Below, piece by piece: positions 33,824 through 42,781 of a stretch of DNA of 64,000 nt (positions are counted from its first letter, which is position 1; every line of letters begins with the position of its first letter). The stretch spans positions 35,570 through 99,569 of the forward strand of contig CAYHFW010000006.1 of assembly GCA_964355975.1 (NCBI GenBank), given 5' to 3'. The position numbers and the translations under genes were made by a program. This DNA is from F1-60-MAGs104 sp964355975 (GTDB lineage Bacteria > Planctomycetota > Phycisphaerae > Phycisphaerales > SM1A02). The notes beneath the pieces were generated by a model, which ran no database searches, was not told the DNA's origin, and saw only the letters and a list, made by a program, of their open reading frames with translations.

Positions 33824-34873
33824 CTAACGCACTGGCCTCGCCTCAAGCATTGCAGTGGTTGCGATCGGTTGACCATCACGCATCACTTCGAGCGCGATCG
33901 AAGTCTTTGGAGCATGGTTGGCAATTGCGCGCATGAACTGCGCAGGACTCTTCGCCGCATCACCATCGACCGAGACGACGATGTCGCCGCTTTGCAATCC
34001 GGCGCGTTGGGCGGGAGTGTCTGATCCGACAGCTGCAATGACGACCCCATCACCATCGCCACGAATTGGGCGCATCGAAACGCCAAGCCATCCACGCTGC
34101 ACGACTTTGCCCTTGGCGAGTGCATCGACAACTCGTGTGACGACGTGACTTGGGATGGCGAATCCGACTCCAGAGCTTCCGCCGTTTGCAGAGGCGATTC
34201 CACTGTTGATTCCGATGACCTTGCCATCGAGATCGAGCAGTGGACCGCCAGAATTTCCGGGATTGATCGCAGCGTCTGTCTGGATGTACTCCTCGAATGT
34301 CGAGAGCCCCATGCCATCGCGGCCTTTGGCGCTGATGATTCCGGCGGTGACGGTCTGCTCGAGACCGAATGGACTGCCGATGGCGAGCACCCAGTCGCCA
34401 GTGTGAATGTCGTTTGAGTCGCCGAATGTTGCCGCGGCCAAATCGGTGGCGTTGACGCGAATCACTGCGAGATCCGTCTCGCGATCAGCGCCAACCCGCA
34501 CCGCGCGCAGTTCACGTCCGTCGGCGAGTTGCACCGAGATCTCGTCACCGCCAGCGACGACGTGATGGTTGGTGACGATCATGCCATCTTTCGAGAGGAT
34601 GACGCCAGTTCCTTCGCCGCGTCCACGCGCCGAAACTGTGGTGATCGCAACAACGCTTGGACTTGCGCGGCGCGCAACTTCGCGAAACGCGCGTGAGAGC
34701 GAACGCGCGTGATTCAGGTCAGCAGCGATCGTGTTCGCGCTTGCTTTAGTGTCAGCACCAAATGTGCTGGTGGTTGCCCCCGCAAGACTCGCGAAGAGGG
34801 TGATCGCAGCGATTGTCGCGCGTGCTCTTCGTTCTCCTCCAATCCCATTTACTTGTCGCAGACCTTCGCCCAT
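33824..34873 (-). CDS. HtrA/DegP-type serine protease with one PDZ domain
   Basis: ATG 34873 is chosen over 34879 because AAGGAGG is 7 bases upstream of it but only 1 base from the other. The 349-residue protein has a signal peptide (to about residue 40), a trypsin-like domain with H104 (NHHVV), D134 (ETDLAV) and S208 (GNSGGP), then a single PDZ domain (GWLGVSMRPIRG, SDTPAQRAGLQSGDIV). It degrades or chaperones misfolded envelope proteins. It is the last gene before the strong terminator at 33716. Confidence 0.95.
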   Translation of the reverse strand: MGEGLRQVNGIGGERRARATIAAITLFASLAGATTSTFGADTKASANTIAADLNHARSLSRAFREVARRASPSVVAITTVSARGRGEGTGVILSKDGMIVTNHHVVAGGDEISVQLADGRELRAVRVGADRETDLAVIRVNATDLAAATFGDSNDIHTGDWVLAIGSPFGLEQTVTAGIISAKGRDGMGLSTFEEYIQTDAAINPGNSGGPLLDLDGKVIGINSGIASANGGSSGVGFAIPSHVVTRVVDALAKGKVVQRGWLGVSMRPIRGDGDGVVIAAVGSDTPAQRAGLQSGDIVVSVDGDAAKSPAQFMRAIANHAPKTSIALEVMRDGQPIATTAMLEARPVR

Positions 34874-34880
34874 TTCCATT

Positions 34881-34887
34881 CCTCCTT
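34881..34887 (-). promoter_or_regulatory. Shine-Dalgarno site that fixes the htrA start
   Basis: AAGGAGG on the minus strand is 7 bases from the ATG at 34873 but 1 base from the ATG at 34879, so the downstream ATG is the likely start. Confidence 0.75.
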
Positions 34888-34921
34888 CGTCGCATGATTA
34901 CGACGCGAGTTCGCTGGAAGT

Positions 34922-35761
34922 TCAAGCGATATTCGAAAGTCGATGCAAACAGATGCTTGCTGCAACCGCAGCGTTCAATGAGTCGACGGTTGATGCGATT
35001 GGAATGCGCACACATGCCGTTGAAATCGCACGAACCGCGGGGGTGATCCCGTCGTACTCGCCGCCGACAACGAGCAGTGTTGGCGGCGCGTTTGGTGCGC
35101 GCCCATCGAACTGCGCGATGTCGTGCGCTTCACCGTGGCAGACCGCCGAAAGCACACGCAAGTCGCTGCGTTGCGCTCGCAGTTGCGTCAACGTCGCGCA
35201 AAGATCATCGCTCCATGCATACGGGATGCGCAGTGCGTATCCCATCGAGACGCGCACAACCTTGCGGTAGAGAGGATCGTGCGAGTTGCGTGAGAGAATC
35301 ACTCCGCCGACTCCAAACGCTGCAGCCCCGCGAAAGATCGCGCCGACGTTGTCCATATTGCTGACGCCATCGAGTGCGATGAGTAGGGGCGCGGTTGCGA
35401 ACGGCGCCTCGTGCGGCGAACGACTGTCGAGTGATGCGCGCAGCCCGATGGCAAGCACTCCGCGGTGCAGATCAAATCCGGCGGTTTCGCGCATCAGTGA
35501 ATCGCCGACGACAAACACAGGCACGGTTGGTGTGTGGGATGCCTCAACGGCCGCAATCACACGCAGCGCGAGGCGGTCGGATGTCAGCACGCTGCGCGTG
35601 AGGCCAGCGACTGCCAACATCGATTCGAGTATCGGCAGAGTCTCGCCGATGAACACGCCTTCTTCGCGGCGCACGCCTGAGAGATCGCGCTCGCGTAGAA
35701 AGCGATAATCGCTCAAGCGCGAGTCGTTGATGTCGGTGATGCTCTCGGCCACAGAGGGCAA
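34922..35761 (-). CDS. TrmH/SpoU-family RNA 2'-O-methyltransferase
   Basis: A 279-residue SPOUT enzyme. Motif 1 is SNMDNVGAIFRGAAAFGV, motif 2 lies in LLVVGGEYDGI, and motif 3 is VDSLNAAVAASI. It has an N-terminal RNA-binding extension, and methylates a ribose 2'-OH in tRNA or rRNA with S-adenosylmethionine; the target is not predictable. It starts one base before the E2 stop, so it is downstream of the oxoacid dehydrogenase genes in the same unit. Confidence 0.9.
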   Translation of the reverse strand: MPSVAESITDINDSRLSDYRFLRERDLSGVRREEGVFIGETLPILESMLAVAGLTRSVLTSDRLALRVIAAVEASHTPTVPVFVVGDSLMRETAGFDLHRGVLAIGLRASLDSRSPHEAPFATAPLLIALDGVSNMDNVGAIFRGAAAFGVGGVILSRNSHDPLYRKVVRVSMGYALRIPYAWSDDLCATLTQLRAQRSDLRVLSAVCHGEAHDIAQFDGRAPNAPPTLLVVGGEYDGITPAVRAISTACVRIPIASTVDSLNAAVAASICLHRLSNIA

Positions 35762-35762
35762 A

Positions 35763-37106
35763 TTACTGCGTGAACTCGTGCGGATTCTCGAGCAGGCGGA
35801 TCACTTCGTTGAGAAAGCGAACAGCTTCGGCGCCATCAACGACGCGGTGGTCGCACGAAATCGAGAGGGGCAGAACGAGACCGGCGTAGAACTTGCCATC
35901 CTTCACAAGCACGCGTTCGCGCGCGCGACCTGCAGCAAGAATCGCAACCTCGGGATAGTTGATGATCGGCGTTGCGAACATGCCGCCATACGATCCAACG
36001 TTCGAAATCGTGAAGGTGCCACCGAGCGACTCCTCGCGCGAGATCGAACGATCTTTGCACTTGGCTGCAAGAGTGCGAATCGATTTGCCGAGCTCGACAG
36101 CCGACAACCGATCGGCATCGCGAATCACTGGCACCATGAGCCCAGAATCGGTGTCGACCGCAACGCCCAGGTTGATGACTCCCTTGATGAGAATCTCATT
36201 GGCGGCATCATCGACATTTGCGTTGAGTGATGGAAATGTGCGCAGCGCGCGGCAGACCGCGATCATCACGAATGGAAGCATCGACATCTTCTCGCCGATG
36301 ACGCGCGAATACTCGCGGCGCTTGACGTCGAGTTGGGTGACGTCGGCTTCGTCCATCGCGGTGAAATGCACGGCAGTTTGCACTGATCGCGCAAGTGCCT
36401 CTGCGATCTTGCGCCGCATCCCACGAAACGGAATGCGCTTTGAGATGCCATCCTTATCAACGGGAGGCAGATTTGCTGGTGCTGGTACAGCGCGCGCGAC
36501 GAATGCGCCTGTGCCGATCGTCTTTGGCGCATTGGCAGAGGATGCAACATCGGTCGCGGTGACGCGGCCGCCTCGTCCAGTTCCACCAACGGTGTTGATG
36601 TCAATCGAGAGTTCGCGTGCGATGCGCCGAACTGCTGGAGTCGCAAGCGCCTTGCCCGCGACCTTCGTCACTTCATGTTCGCTCTCGCGGCGTGCGAATC
36701 GGCTGCTCACATTCAGTGTGCCTTGCATGCTTCCGACAACGGTGCCCTGATCTTCGGTCGCGCTCGCAACCTGCGCAGAAACGCAACTTGGCGCACTCTT
36801 CGTTGCAGCAGCAGCCGCAACTGGCGCGCTCTTCGCCGCTGCAGCGGTACCGCCATACCGCACCAAGACCGCAGCGACCTTGATGATGTCGCCTTCTTTT
36901 CCGCAGAGTTCAGTGATCGTGCCAGCCCACGGACTCGGCACCTCAACGAGCGCCTTGTCGGTCTGCATCTCAGCCATGGGCTGCGACTCTTTCACAACTT
37001 CGCCTGGTTTCACGAGCCATCGAATGAGTTCAGCCTCGACCAACCCCTCGCCAAGATCGGGAAGGAGAAAGTGACTCTTGTCTGCGGGTTGTTTGAGTCC
37101 AGCCAT
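35763..37106 (-). CDS. bkdB: E2 acyltransferase of a 2-oxoacid dehydrogenase (probably branched-chain)
   Basis: A 447-residue E2: one lipoyl domain with the lipoylated Lys51 in MQTDKALVEVP, an Ala-rich linker, an E3-binding domain (ATPAVRRIARELSIDINTV) and the catalytic acetyltransferase domain with DHRVVDGAEAVRFLN at the end. It transfers the acyl group from lipoate to CoA. With E1alpha and E1beta just upstream and leucine-type dehydrogenase in the same unit, a branched-chain complex is most likely, though pyruvate cannot be excluded. No E3 gene is in the window. Confidence 0.9.
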   Translation of the reverse strand: MAGLKQPADKSHFLLPDLGEGLVEAELIRWLVKPGEVVKESQPMAEMQTDKALVEVPSPWAGTITELCGKEGDIIKVAAVLVRYGGTAAAAKSAPVAAAAATKSAPSCVSAQVASATEDQGTVVGSMQGTLNVSSRFARRESEHEVTKVAGKALATPAVRRIARELSIDINTVGGTGRGGRVTATDVASSANAPKTIGTGAFVARAVPAPANLPPVDKDGISKRIPFRGMRRKIAEALARSVQTAVHFTAMDEADVTQLDVKRREYSRVIGEKMSMLPFVMIAVCRALRTFPSLNANVDDAANEILIKGVINLGVAVDTDSGLMVPVIRDADRLSAVELGKSIRTLAAKCKDRSISREESLGGTFTISNVGSYGGMFATPIINYPEVAILAAGRARERVLVKDGKFYAGLVLPLSISCDHRVVDGAEAVRFLNEVIRLLENPHEFTQ

Positions 37107-37142
37107 GGGAGGAGGATAAGCCTTCGTTGGTAAGTGGTTCGA

Positions 37143-38111
37143 TCAGAAAGAAAGCGCAGCGTCGATCGCCCCAGAGATGCGCGCAGCATCTGGCATGTAG
37201 TTCAATTCCAACTTGTAGTAGGGCATGATTGTGTCGAATCCAGTGACGCGCTGCACGGGGGCTTCGAGATACAAGAAGCAACGCTCCATGATCTGCGCAG
37301 CGACTTCTGCACCCATGCCGCCTGTGCGTGGAGCTTCGTGCACCACGACGCAGCGCCCAGTCTTCTTGACACTCGTCTCGATTGCATCGAGATCCATCGG
37401 ATAGATCGTGCGCAGATCGATCAGTTCGATCGAACGCGATGACTTCTCGATGCTCTCCATGCATTGCAAGACACTCGCACCCCAACTGATGACCGTGAGG
37501 TCGGTGCCCTCGCAAACAACACGCGCCTTGCCAATCGGAATCGTGTACTCATCTTCAGGAACTTCTTCGCGGTAAGCGCGGTAGATGCGCTTGGGCTCAA
37601 AGAAGATGACAGGGTCTGGATCGCGAATCGCGCTGATGAGCAGCCCCTTCGCGTCATACGGCGAACTCGGCATGACGACTTTGAGTCCGGGCTGATGGCA
37701 ATAGATCGTCTCGGGCGAGTCGCTGTGCAACTCAGGGGCGTGAATTCCGCCACCGACAGGAACGCGAATCGTCAACGGAATCGTGAACGCGCCACGGGTG
37801 CGCGTGCGCATGCGCGCCGCGTGACTGCAGATCTGGTCGTAGGCCGGTCCAAGAAATCCGTCGAATTGAATTTCAGGAATCGGACGCAGTCCAGCCATCG
37901 CGAGTCCGATCGATGTGCCGATGATTCCGCTCTCGGCGAGCGGGGTGTCGACCACGCGGCGTGCGCCGAATCGTTTGTGCAATCCTTCAGTGACTCGAAA
38001 GACACCGCCGTTTGCGCCGACATCTTCGCCGAGCAGCAACACGCGCTCGTCGCGCTCCATCTCTTGGATGAGTGCAAGGTTGATCGCCTGAACAAGATTG
38101 AGATTTGCCAT
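37143..38111 (-). CDS. bkdA2: E1 beta subunit of a 2-oxoacid dehydrogenase
   Basis: ATG 38111 (MANLNLVQAINLAL) gives 322 residues; the upstream frame is antisense to E1alpha. The family blocks are LLGEDVGANGGVFRVTEGL, DTPLAESGIIGTSIGLAMAG, PVGGGIHAPELHSDSPE (with HSDSPE in place of the more common HSQS) and HEAPRTGGMGAEVAA. It pairs with E1alpha to decarboxylate the 2-oxoacid. The E1alpha stop is 4 bases upstream. Confidence 0.92.
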   Translation of the reverse strand: MANLNLVQAINLALIQEMERDERVLLLGEDVGANGGVFRVTEGLHKRFGARRVVDTPLAESGIIGTSIGLAMAGLRPIPEIQFDGFLGPAYDQICSHAARMRTRTRGAFTIPLTIRVPVGGGIHAPELHSDSPETIYCHQPGLKVVMPSSPYDAKGLLISAIRDPDPVIFFEPKRIYRAYREEVPEDEYTIPIGKARVVCEGTDLTVISWGASVLQCMESIEKSSRSIELIDLRTIYPMDLDAIETSVKKTGRCVVVHEAPRTGGMGAEVAAQIMERCFLYLEAPVQRVTGFDTIMPYYKLELNYMPDAARISGAIDAALSF

Positions 38112-38115
38112 GTGG

Positions 38116-39222
38116 TCAGTGTCCTTTCGCCGCGACAGGTGCGTCAGATGCGAGCGAGTGAGTCTGCATCGTGTCGCGCTGGTGAGCGAGGTCGGCAGAG
38201 ATTTCAGCGAAGGTGTAATTGAAAACGTCAGAGACTTGTGGCGCGACGATCTCTTCGGCGCGAGCAACGGCCGCCGCGACATCGACCTCGATGCGCGCTT
38301 GCATCGCGTCTTGCTTGGCAGAATCCCAAAGTTTCTTGCGTTCGAGCAACTTGCGAGTTCGCAGAAGCGGATCGCGCTCCTTCCACACGTCGACTTCAGC
38401 TTGGTCGCGGTAACGACGCGCATCGTCGGCGGTGGTGTGATCTCCCAAGCGGTAGGTCACCATCTCGATAAACGTTGGACGCGACTCTTCGCGCGCGCGC
38501 GCAGCGGCGTGTTTCACGGCGTAGGCGCATGCGAAGATGTCGTTGCCATCGACTTGCATGACAGGCATGCCATAAGCGATGCCGCGCTGCGCAACAGTGG
38601 GAGCGCTGCACTGAATCTTTCCTGGAACGCTGATCGCCCAGAAATTGTTTTGACAGCAGAAGACGACTGGAAGATCGAGATTCGCAGCGAAGTTCGCCGC
38701 CTCGTGAAAGTCACCTTCGCTCGTGGCGCCATCCCCAAAGAAGGTGCAGGCAATCTGCTTTTCGCCGCGATACTTCGATGCCCACGCAAGACCTGCCGCA
38801 TGCAACATCTGCGTGCCGATCGGCACCGCGATTGGCGTTGCAAAGTGCGGACGCGGCATCGCGTTGCCGCGCTCATCGCCCATCCAGTGCAGCAGGATCG
38901 ATTCCATCGGAACACCGCGCCAGAAGAGGCCGCAGTTTTCGCGGTAGCAGGTGACGAGCCAGTCATCTTTGTTGAGCACATACGCCGCAGCGAGACTCGT
39001 CGCCTCTTGCCCCATGTTCTGTGGATAGGTGCCCATGCGGCCAGAGCGCTGCAATTTGAATGCGACCTCATCGAGATAACGGCACGATGACATCGCCTCA
39101 TAGAGCTTGACGAGATCGGCGTCTGGAATCAATCCCGCGCCGAGTTTGTCGTCGAAGTTTCCATGCTCGTCGAGAATCGAAACGCGTTCGATCTCTAGTT
39201 TCAGAATGCTCTTGATTGGCAT
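38116..39222 (-). CDS. bkdA1: E1 alpha subunit of a 2-oxoacid dehydrogenase
   Basis: ATG 39222 (MPIKSILKLEIERV) gives 368 residues. The ThDP motif runs from GDGATSEGDFHEAANFA to CCQNN, and the phosphorylation-loop region is TYRLGDHTTADDARRYRD, which is typical of branched-chain and related E1alpha rather than AceE. The N-terminal GRMGTYPQNMGQEATSLAAA also fits. It forms a heterotetramer with E1beta. Confidence 0.92.
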   Translation of the reverse strand: MPIKSILKLEIERVSILDEHGNFDDKLGAGLIPDADLVKLYEAMSSCRYLDEVAFKLQRSGRMGTYPQNMGQEATSLAAAYVLNKDDWLVTCYRENCGLFWRGVPMESILLHWMGDERGNAMPRPHFATPIAVPIGTQMLHAAGLAWASKYRGEKQIACTFFGDGATSEGDFHEAANFAANLDLPVVFCCQNNFWAISVPGKIQCSAPTVAQRGIAYGMPVMQVDGNDIFACAYAVKHAAARAREESRPTFIEMVTYRLGDHTTADDARRYRDQAEVDVWKERDPLLRTRKLLERKKLWDSAKQDAMQARIEVDVAAAVARAEEIVAPQVSDVFNYTFAEISADLAHQRDTMQTHSLASDAPVAAKGH

Positions 39223-39283
39223 CGAAAAAGTGTAGCGACCAAGGCGTTTCCCACCGAATCCCACATGGAATCCACATCGCGAG

Positions 39284-40903
39284 TTATCGCGCAGCGACGA
39301 GTCCATCGGCGCGCAAATCGCTCGCGCCCATCCATCCATCAGCCATTGCCACAATCGCCTGTCCGCGTCCAAATGTCACAGAACGCTCTGAGGCAATCGT
39401 GATCTCGTGACCGCGCGCTTCGAGTGCTGCGATGGTCTCGACCGGATACCCCGGTTCAATCTGCACGCTCTTGCCGCGCATCCACTGCCAGCGTGGCGCA
39501 TCGAGTGCTGCTTGCGCATTTTGCGCATGATCGACCATGCGCGTGATGACTTGCGTGTGTCCCTGAGGCTGCATGAATCCGCCCATGACACCGAACGCCA
39601 TCGCGCCCACTTCGCCCGTGGGCGTGCGGCGGGTGACGAATGCAGGAATGATCGTGTGATAAGGGCGCTTGCTCGGCCCAACACAATTTGGATGCCCCCG
39701 CTCGAGCGTGAAGCATGCGCCGCGATTCTGCATCGCGATGCCTGTGTTTGGAATGACGATGCCCGATCCAAAGCCCATGTAGTTGCTCTGAATGAACGAG
39801 ACCATCATGCCCTTCGAGTCGGCGGCGCAGAGATAGACCGTTCCACCAGGGCGGGGGATTCCGCTGCTGAAATCTTGCGCGCGCGTGCGGTCGATGCGCG
39901 CCGCGTGTGCGGCGATGCGTTCGCGCGCAAGCAACTCTGCGGCGGTCGTTCGCATGTGCGTGGCGTCGGCGACGTGCGCATGCGCATCGGCGAAACCGAG
40001 TTTGATCGCCTCGATCGACAAGTGCAGCGCATCTGGACAATCAGGCGCAAGTTGTGCGATGTCGAAGTGTTCGAGGATCGCAAGCGCGATGAGAGCGGCG
40101 ATGCCCTGTCCATTGGGAGCGATCTCGTGTGCGCGAAAACCCCTGTAATTCTGCGAGATTGGCGGTGAAAAATCGCTGCGATGCGCTGCGAGATCGGCCG
40201 CGCGCATTGGTCCACCATCGGCGCGCGCAGCAGCGTCAATCGCCGCCGCAAGTTCGCCCTCGTACATCGCACGCCCACGAGTGGCTGCGATCAGCTCGAG
40301 TGTTCGCGCGTGATCTGGAAGCACCATGCGTGTGCCTGCTTCTGGCGCCGCGCCATCCTTCAAGAATGTCTTCGACCATGCGGCTGCATTGGTGCGCTTC
40401 GCATACACCGCGGCAGCGCGCAGCCACAATTTCGCAGTGAGCGGCGCGACTTGATAGCCGTTGCGCGCATACTCGATCGCTGGTGCAAGCAAGTCTGCAA
40501 ACGGCAGCCGTCCAAACTTTGTCGAGAGATCAGCCCAGAGTGCAACTTGTCCAGGCACGGTGACAGACAGCCATCCATCTGTTGGAATTGTTTCGCCGGC
40601 AAAAAGATCGCGCGTGAGCGCGGCGGGGGAGCATCCACTGCCGTTGGCCGCGTGCAGTGTTGTGCCATCCCAAATCAACGCGAATGCGTCGCCGCCAATG
40701 CCGTTGGTTGTTGGTTCAACGACTGTCAACACAGCGGCCGTCGCGATGGCTGCATCGATCGCCGATCCGCCACGGCGCAACATCTCGAGACCGGCTTGTG
40801 CTGCGAGCGGTTGGCTCGTCGCAACCATTTCGCGTCCAAACACAGGTTGCCGCTGCGACGTGTAGGGCAGTTCGATCGAGCATGGGATCGCACTCGAGTT
40901 CAT
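39284..40903 (-). CDS. ggt: Gamma-glutamyltransferase/hydrolase (cytoplasmic YwrD-like)
   Basis: A 539-residue GGT-family protein without a signal peptide. The block GGSAIDAAIATAAVLTVVEP (45-64) and the autoprocessing site at Thr in PGGTVYLCAADSKG define the large and small subunits. Later blocks are NGQGIAALIAL and FGVMGGFMQPQGH. The absence of a signal peptide suggests a cytoplasmic role, as in YwrD-type members. It overlaps the DUF4230-like gene by 4 bases and precedes E1alpha by 61. Confidence 0.9.
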   Translation of the reverse strand: MNSSAIPCSIELPYTSQRQPVFGREMVATSQPLAAQAGLEMLRRGGSAIDAAIATAAVLTVVEPTTNGIGGDAFALIWDGTTLHAANGSGCSPAALTRDLFAGETIPTDGWLSVTVPGQVALWADLSTKFGRLPFADLLAPAIEYARNGYQVAPLTAKLWLRAAAVYAKRTNAAAWSKTFLKDGAAPEAGTRMVLPDHARTLELIAATRGRAMYEGELAAAIDAAARADGGPMRAADLAAHRSDFSPPISQNYRGFRAHEIAPNGQGIAALIALAILEHFDIAQLAPDCPDALHLSIEAIKLGFADAHAHVADATHMRTTAAELLARERIAAHAARIDRTRAQDFSSGIPRPGGTVYLCAADSKGMMVSFIQSNYMGFGSGIVIPNTGIAMQNRGACFTLERGHPNCVGPSKRPYHTIIPAFVTRRTPTGEVGAMAFGVMGGFMQPQGHTQVITRMVDHAQNAQAALDAPRWQWMRGKSVQIEPGYPVETIAALEARGHEITIASERSVTFGRGQAIVAMADGWMGASDLRADGLVAAR

Positions 40904-41583
40904 TTCGGCAACTCGTCGGCGCGCTCGCGTGCATCTTCGTCAGCGAATACGACACGCACATTGACTGGTCGCTCGCTCGCCGCAGAAAGAACGTTGCGAC
41001 AGAATTCGTGCACGGTGTTACGCGCCGATTCTCGAACTCCCGCGAGGGCCGCCTCACTCGAAGCGACGGCGAGCACGTTTGCGCGAATTGTTCCCTTCAG
41101 TTTGTCGACAGCCTTCGCATCTCCAGTGAAGTGGCCTCCCCAGTCGTTGTCGATCATCGCTCTGATCTTCGATGGATCGCTCTGCACTTCGACAATCTTC
41201 TCATTCACAATCGGCGGCGGAGCAGTGATCACGATCACGCCATCGACCTCGCTCGCCTTCCATCTGCCATCCGCTGGAATGATGTACTGCACGCGATTTC
41301 CAGAGACTGCAAGCCAGATATGTTTGGTGCCGACCTGAATCGAATAACCAAACGCACCGATGATTGTTGGATCGTCGCACTCAATGTGCGTGTCGATCTC
41401 GCGCCATCCAGCCAATAGTCCGCCCTGCGCCTGCAGTTCACCCAGCGCGTTGGTCAACGTGACAACTGCAGGCGGAGCGGGGCTCGGTCCAAAGACATCG
41501 ATTGCACGCCACACCAAGGCGGCTGCCGCAAGAATGAACGCGATTGAAACCGCCGCACATCCAGGCGTCAGCCAACGCTTCAA
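40900..41583 (-). CDS. Membrane-anchored DUF4230-like protein
   Basis: A 227-residue protein with one N-terminal membrane anchor (CAAVSIAFILAAAALVW) and an outside domain. The order KHIWLAVSGNRVQYIIP, VIVITAPPPIVNEKIVEV and a long helix ending ARNTVHEFCRNVLS resembles DUF4230 proteins, with a Pro-Pro loop after a central strand. Function unknown. ATGA overlaps with both neighbours (41580-41583 and 40900-40903) show strong coupling with the LeuDH and GGT genes. Confidence 0.55.
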   Translation of the reverse strand: MKRWLTPGCAAVSIAFILAAAALVWRAIDVFGPSPAPPAVVTLTNALGELQAQGGLLAGWREIDTHIECDDPTIIGAFGYSIQVGTKHIWLAVSGNRVQYIIPADGRWKASEVDGVIVITAPPPIVNEKIVEVQSDPSKIRAMIDNDWGGHFTGDAKAVDKLKGTIRANVLAVASSEAALAGVRESARNTVHEFCRNVLSAASERPVNVRVVFADEDARERADELPK

Positions 41584-42659
41584 TGGGTGTGAGCCATCTG
41601 CGCAGACTTCTTCTGCCGCGCAGCGTCGATTCGTCGTCGCGCATACGAGATCGCCGCATCGGACGTGCTCGCAGCGTTTGCCGATTCGCGCAGAACGGTG
41701 AGCGTTGTCTCTTCGATCGCAGCGACCTTCTGATCGATGACCTGCTCGGTCATGCCCAGGTGAAGTCCGCCGAGGCGGATGAGTCCGCCAGCGTTCGCGA
41801 TGAAGTCAGGCGCATAGAGAATGCCGCGCTGCTTGAGGAGCGCACCATCTTCAGTTGGATTGAGCAACTGATTGTTCGCAGTTCCGCAGATGATTTCGCA
41901 GTGCAGGTTCGAGATCGTGGTGTGGTCGAGCATGCCACCCATCGCGCATGGGGCGATCATGTCGAGCTTCTCAGTGAAGAGATTGCGGTCGTTTCCGAGG
42001 GCAACGCAGCCGAGTTCTTCAACAGCGCGCTTCATCGATGGCACATGCACATCGGTGACCATGACTGCAGCGCCGGCAGCGCGCAGCAACTTTGCCAGTT
42101 TGAATCCTGTTGCGCCGCAACCTTGAACTCCAACGGAGAGGTTTGAGAAGTCGACCTTGCGGCCGAGCTGGCGCAAGCACGCCTTCATTGAGTTGAAGCA
42201 TCCCAGAGAGGTCCAAGGGCTTGGATCGCCGCCGTGTGAGACAGCCTCGCCGCCCATGATGTGACGGCACTCTTGTGCCATCCAATCGCAGAATTGTGGG
42301 CTCACGCCAACGTCTTCAGCGGCGATGTATGTGCCGCCGTGACTCTCGACGAAGCGACCCATCGCGCGACCCTGCGCTTCAGTTGGTTGTTCGCCGGCGC
42401 GTGGCAACAGGATGATGCTCTTTCCGCCGCCGAGCGCGAGATCTGCCGCTGCAGCCTTGTATGTCATTCCTTCAGAGAGGCGCAGAACATCAAAGAGCGC
42501 GTCGCTCTCTGAGACGTAATGAAAGCGTCGGGTTCCGCCGAGCGCATTGCCCAAGACAGTCGAGTGAATCGCGATCACAGCGCGCAAACCAGTCGCGGGA
42601 TCATTCAGAAAAGAGATGCGTTCGTGACCGTGCTTGACCATGCTTTCGAGAACCTGCAT
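41580..42659 (-). CDS. Leucine/valine-type amino acid dehydrogenase
   Basis: ATG 42659 is chosen because GGAG lies 6 bases upstream; a TTG 12 bases earlier is not supported. The 359-residue protein has the catalytic Lys in LALGGGKSIILLP, the preceding MTYKAAAADLAL and the NAD-binding GVQGCGATGFKLAKLL, then GGMLDHTTI and ANNQLLN. It oxidatively deaminates branched-chain (possibly aromatic) amino acids to the 2-oxoacids used by the E1/E2 complex encoded downstream. Confidence 0.92.
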   Translation of the reverse strand: MQVLESMVKHGHERISFLNDPATGLRAVIAIHSTVLGNALGGTRRFHYVSESDALFDVLRLSEGMTYKAAAADLALGGGKSIILLPRAGEQPTEAQGRAMGRFVESHGGTYIAAEDVGVSPQFCDWMAQECRHIMGGEAVSHGGDPSPWTSLGCFNSMKACLRQLGRKVDFSNLSVGVQGCGATGFKLAKLLRAAGAAVMVTDVHVPSMKRAVEELGCVALGNDRNLFTEKLDMIAPCAMGGMLDHTTISNLHCEIICGTANNQLLNPTEDGALLKQRGILYAPDFIANAGGLIRLGGLHLGMTEQVIDQKVAAIEETTLTVLRESANAASTSDAAISYARRRIDAARQKKSAQMAHTH

Positions 42660-42665
42660 TGAGAA

Positions 42666-42669
42666 CTCC
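42666..42669 (-). promoter_or_regulatory. Shine-Dalgarno site that fixes the amino acid dehydrogenase start
   Basis: GGAG on the minus strand is 6 bases upstream of the ATG at 42659 and overlaps the region where the alternative TTG start (42671) would be, so the ATG is preferred. Confidence 0.6.
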
Positions 42670-42781
42670 AAGGAATGAGGAAGTGGATGAAGAGAGACGG
42701 TGAGAAGGCTATACGAGCGTCACGATCTGACCAAACGATTCATCAGATCAGTTGCTGACAAACAAGGCGTGAACAACGAAC

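Noticed and set aside
42724..42749. Terminator or operator in the gap before the amino acid dehydrogenase
   Set aside because: GATCTGA/TCAGATC is a 7-bp inverted repeat with a 12-nt loop but no T-tract; too short to call.
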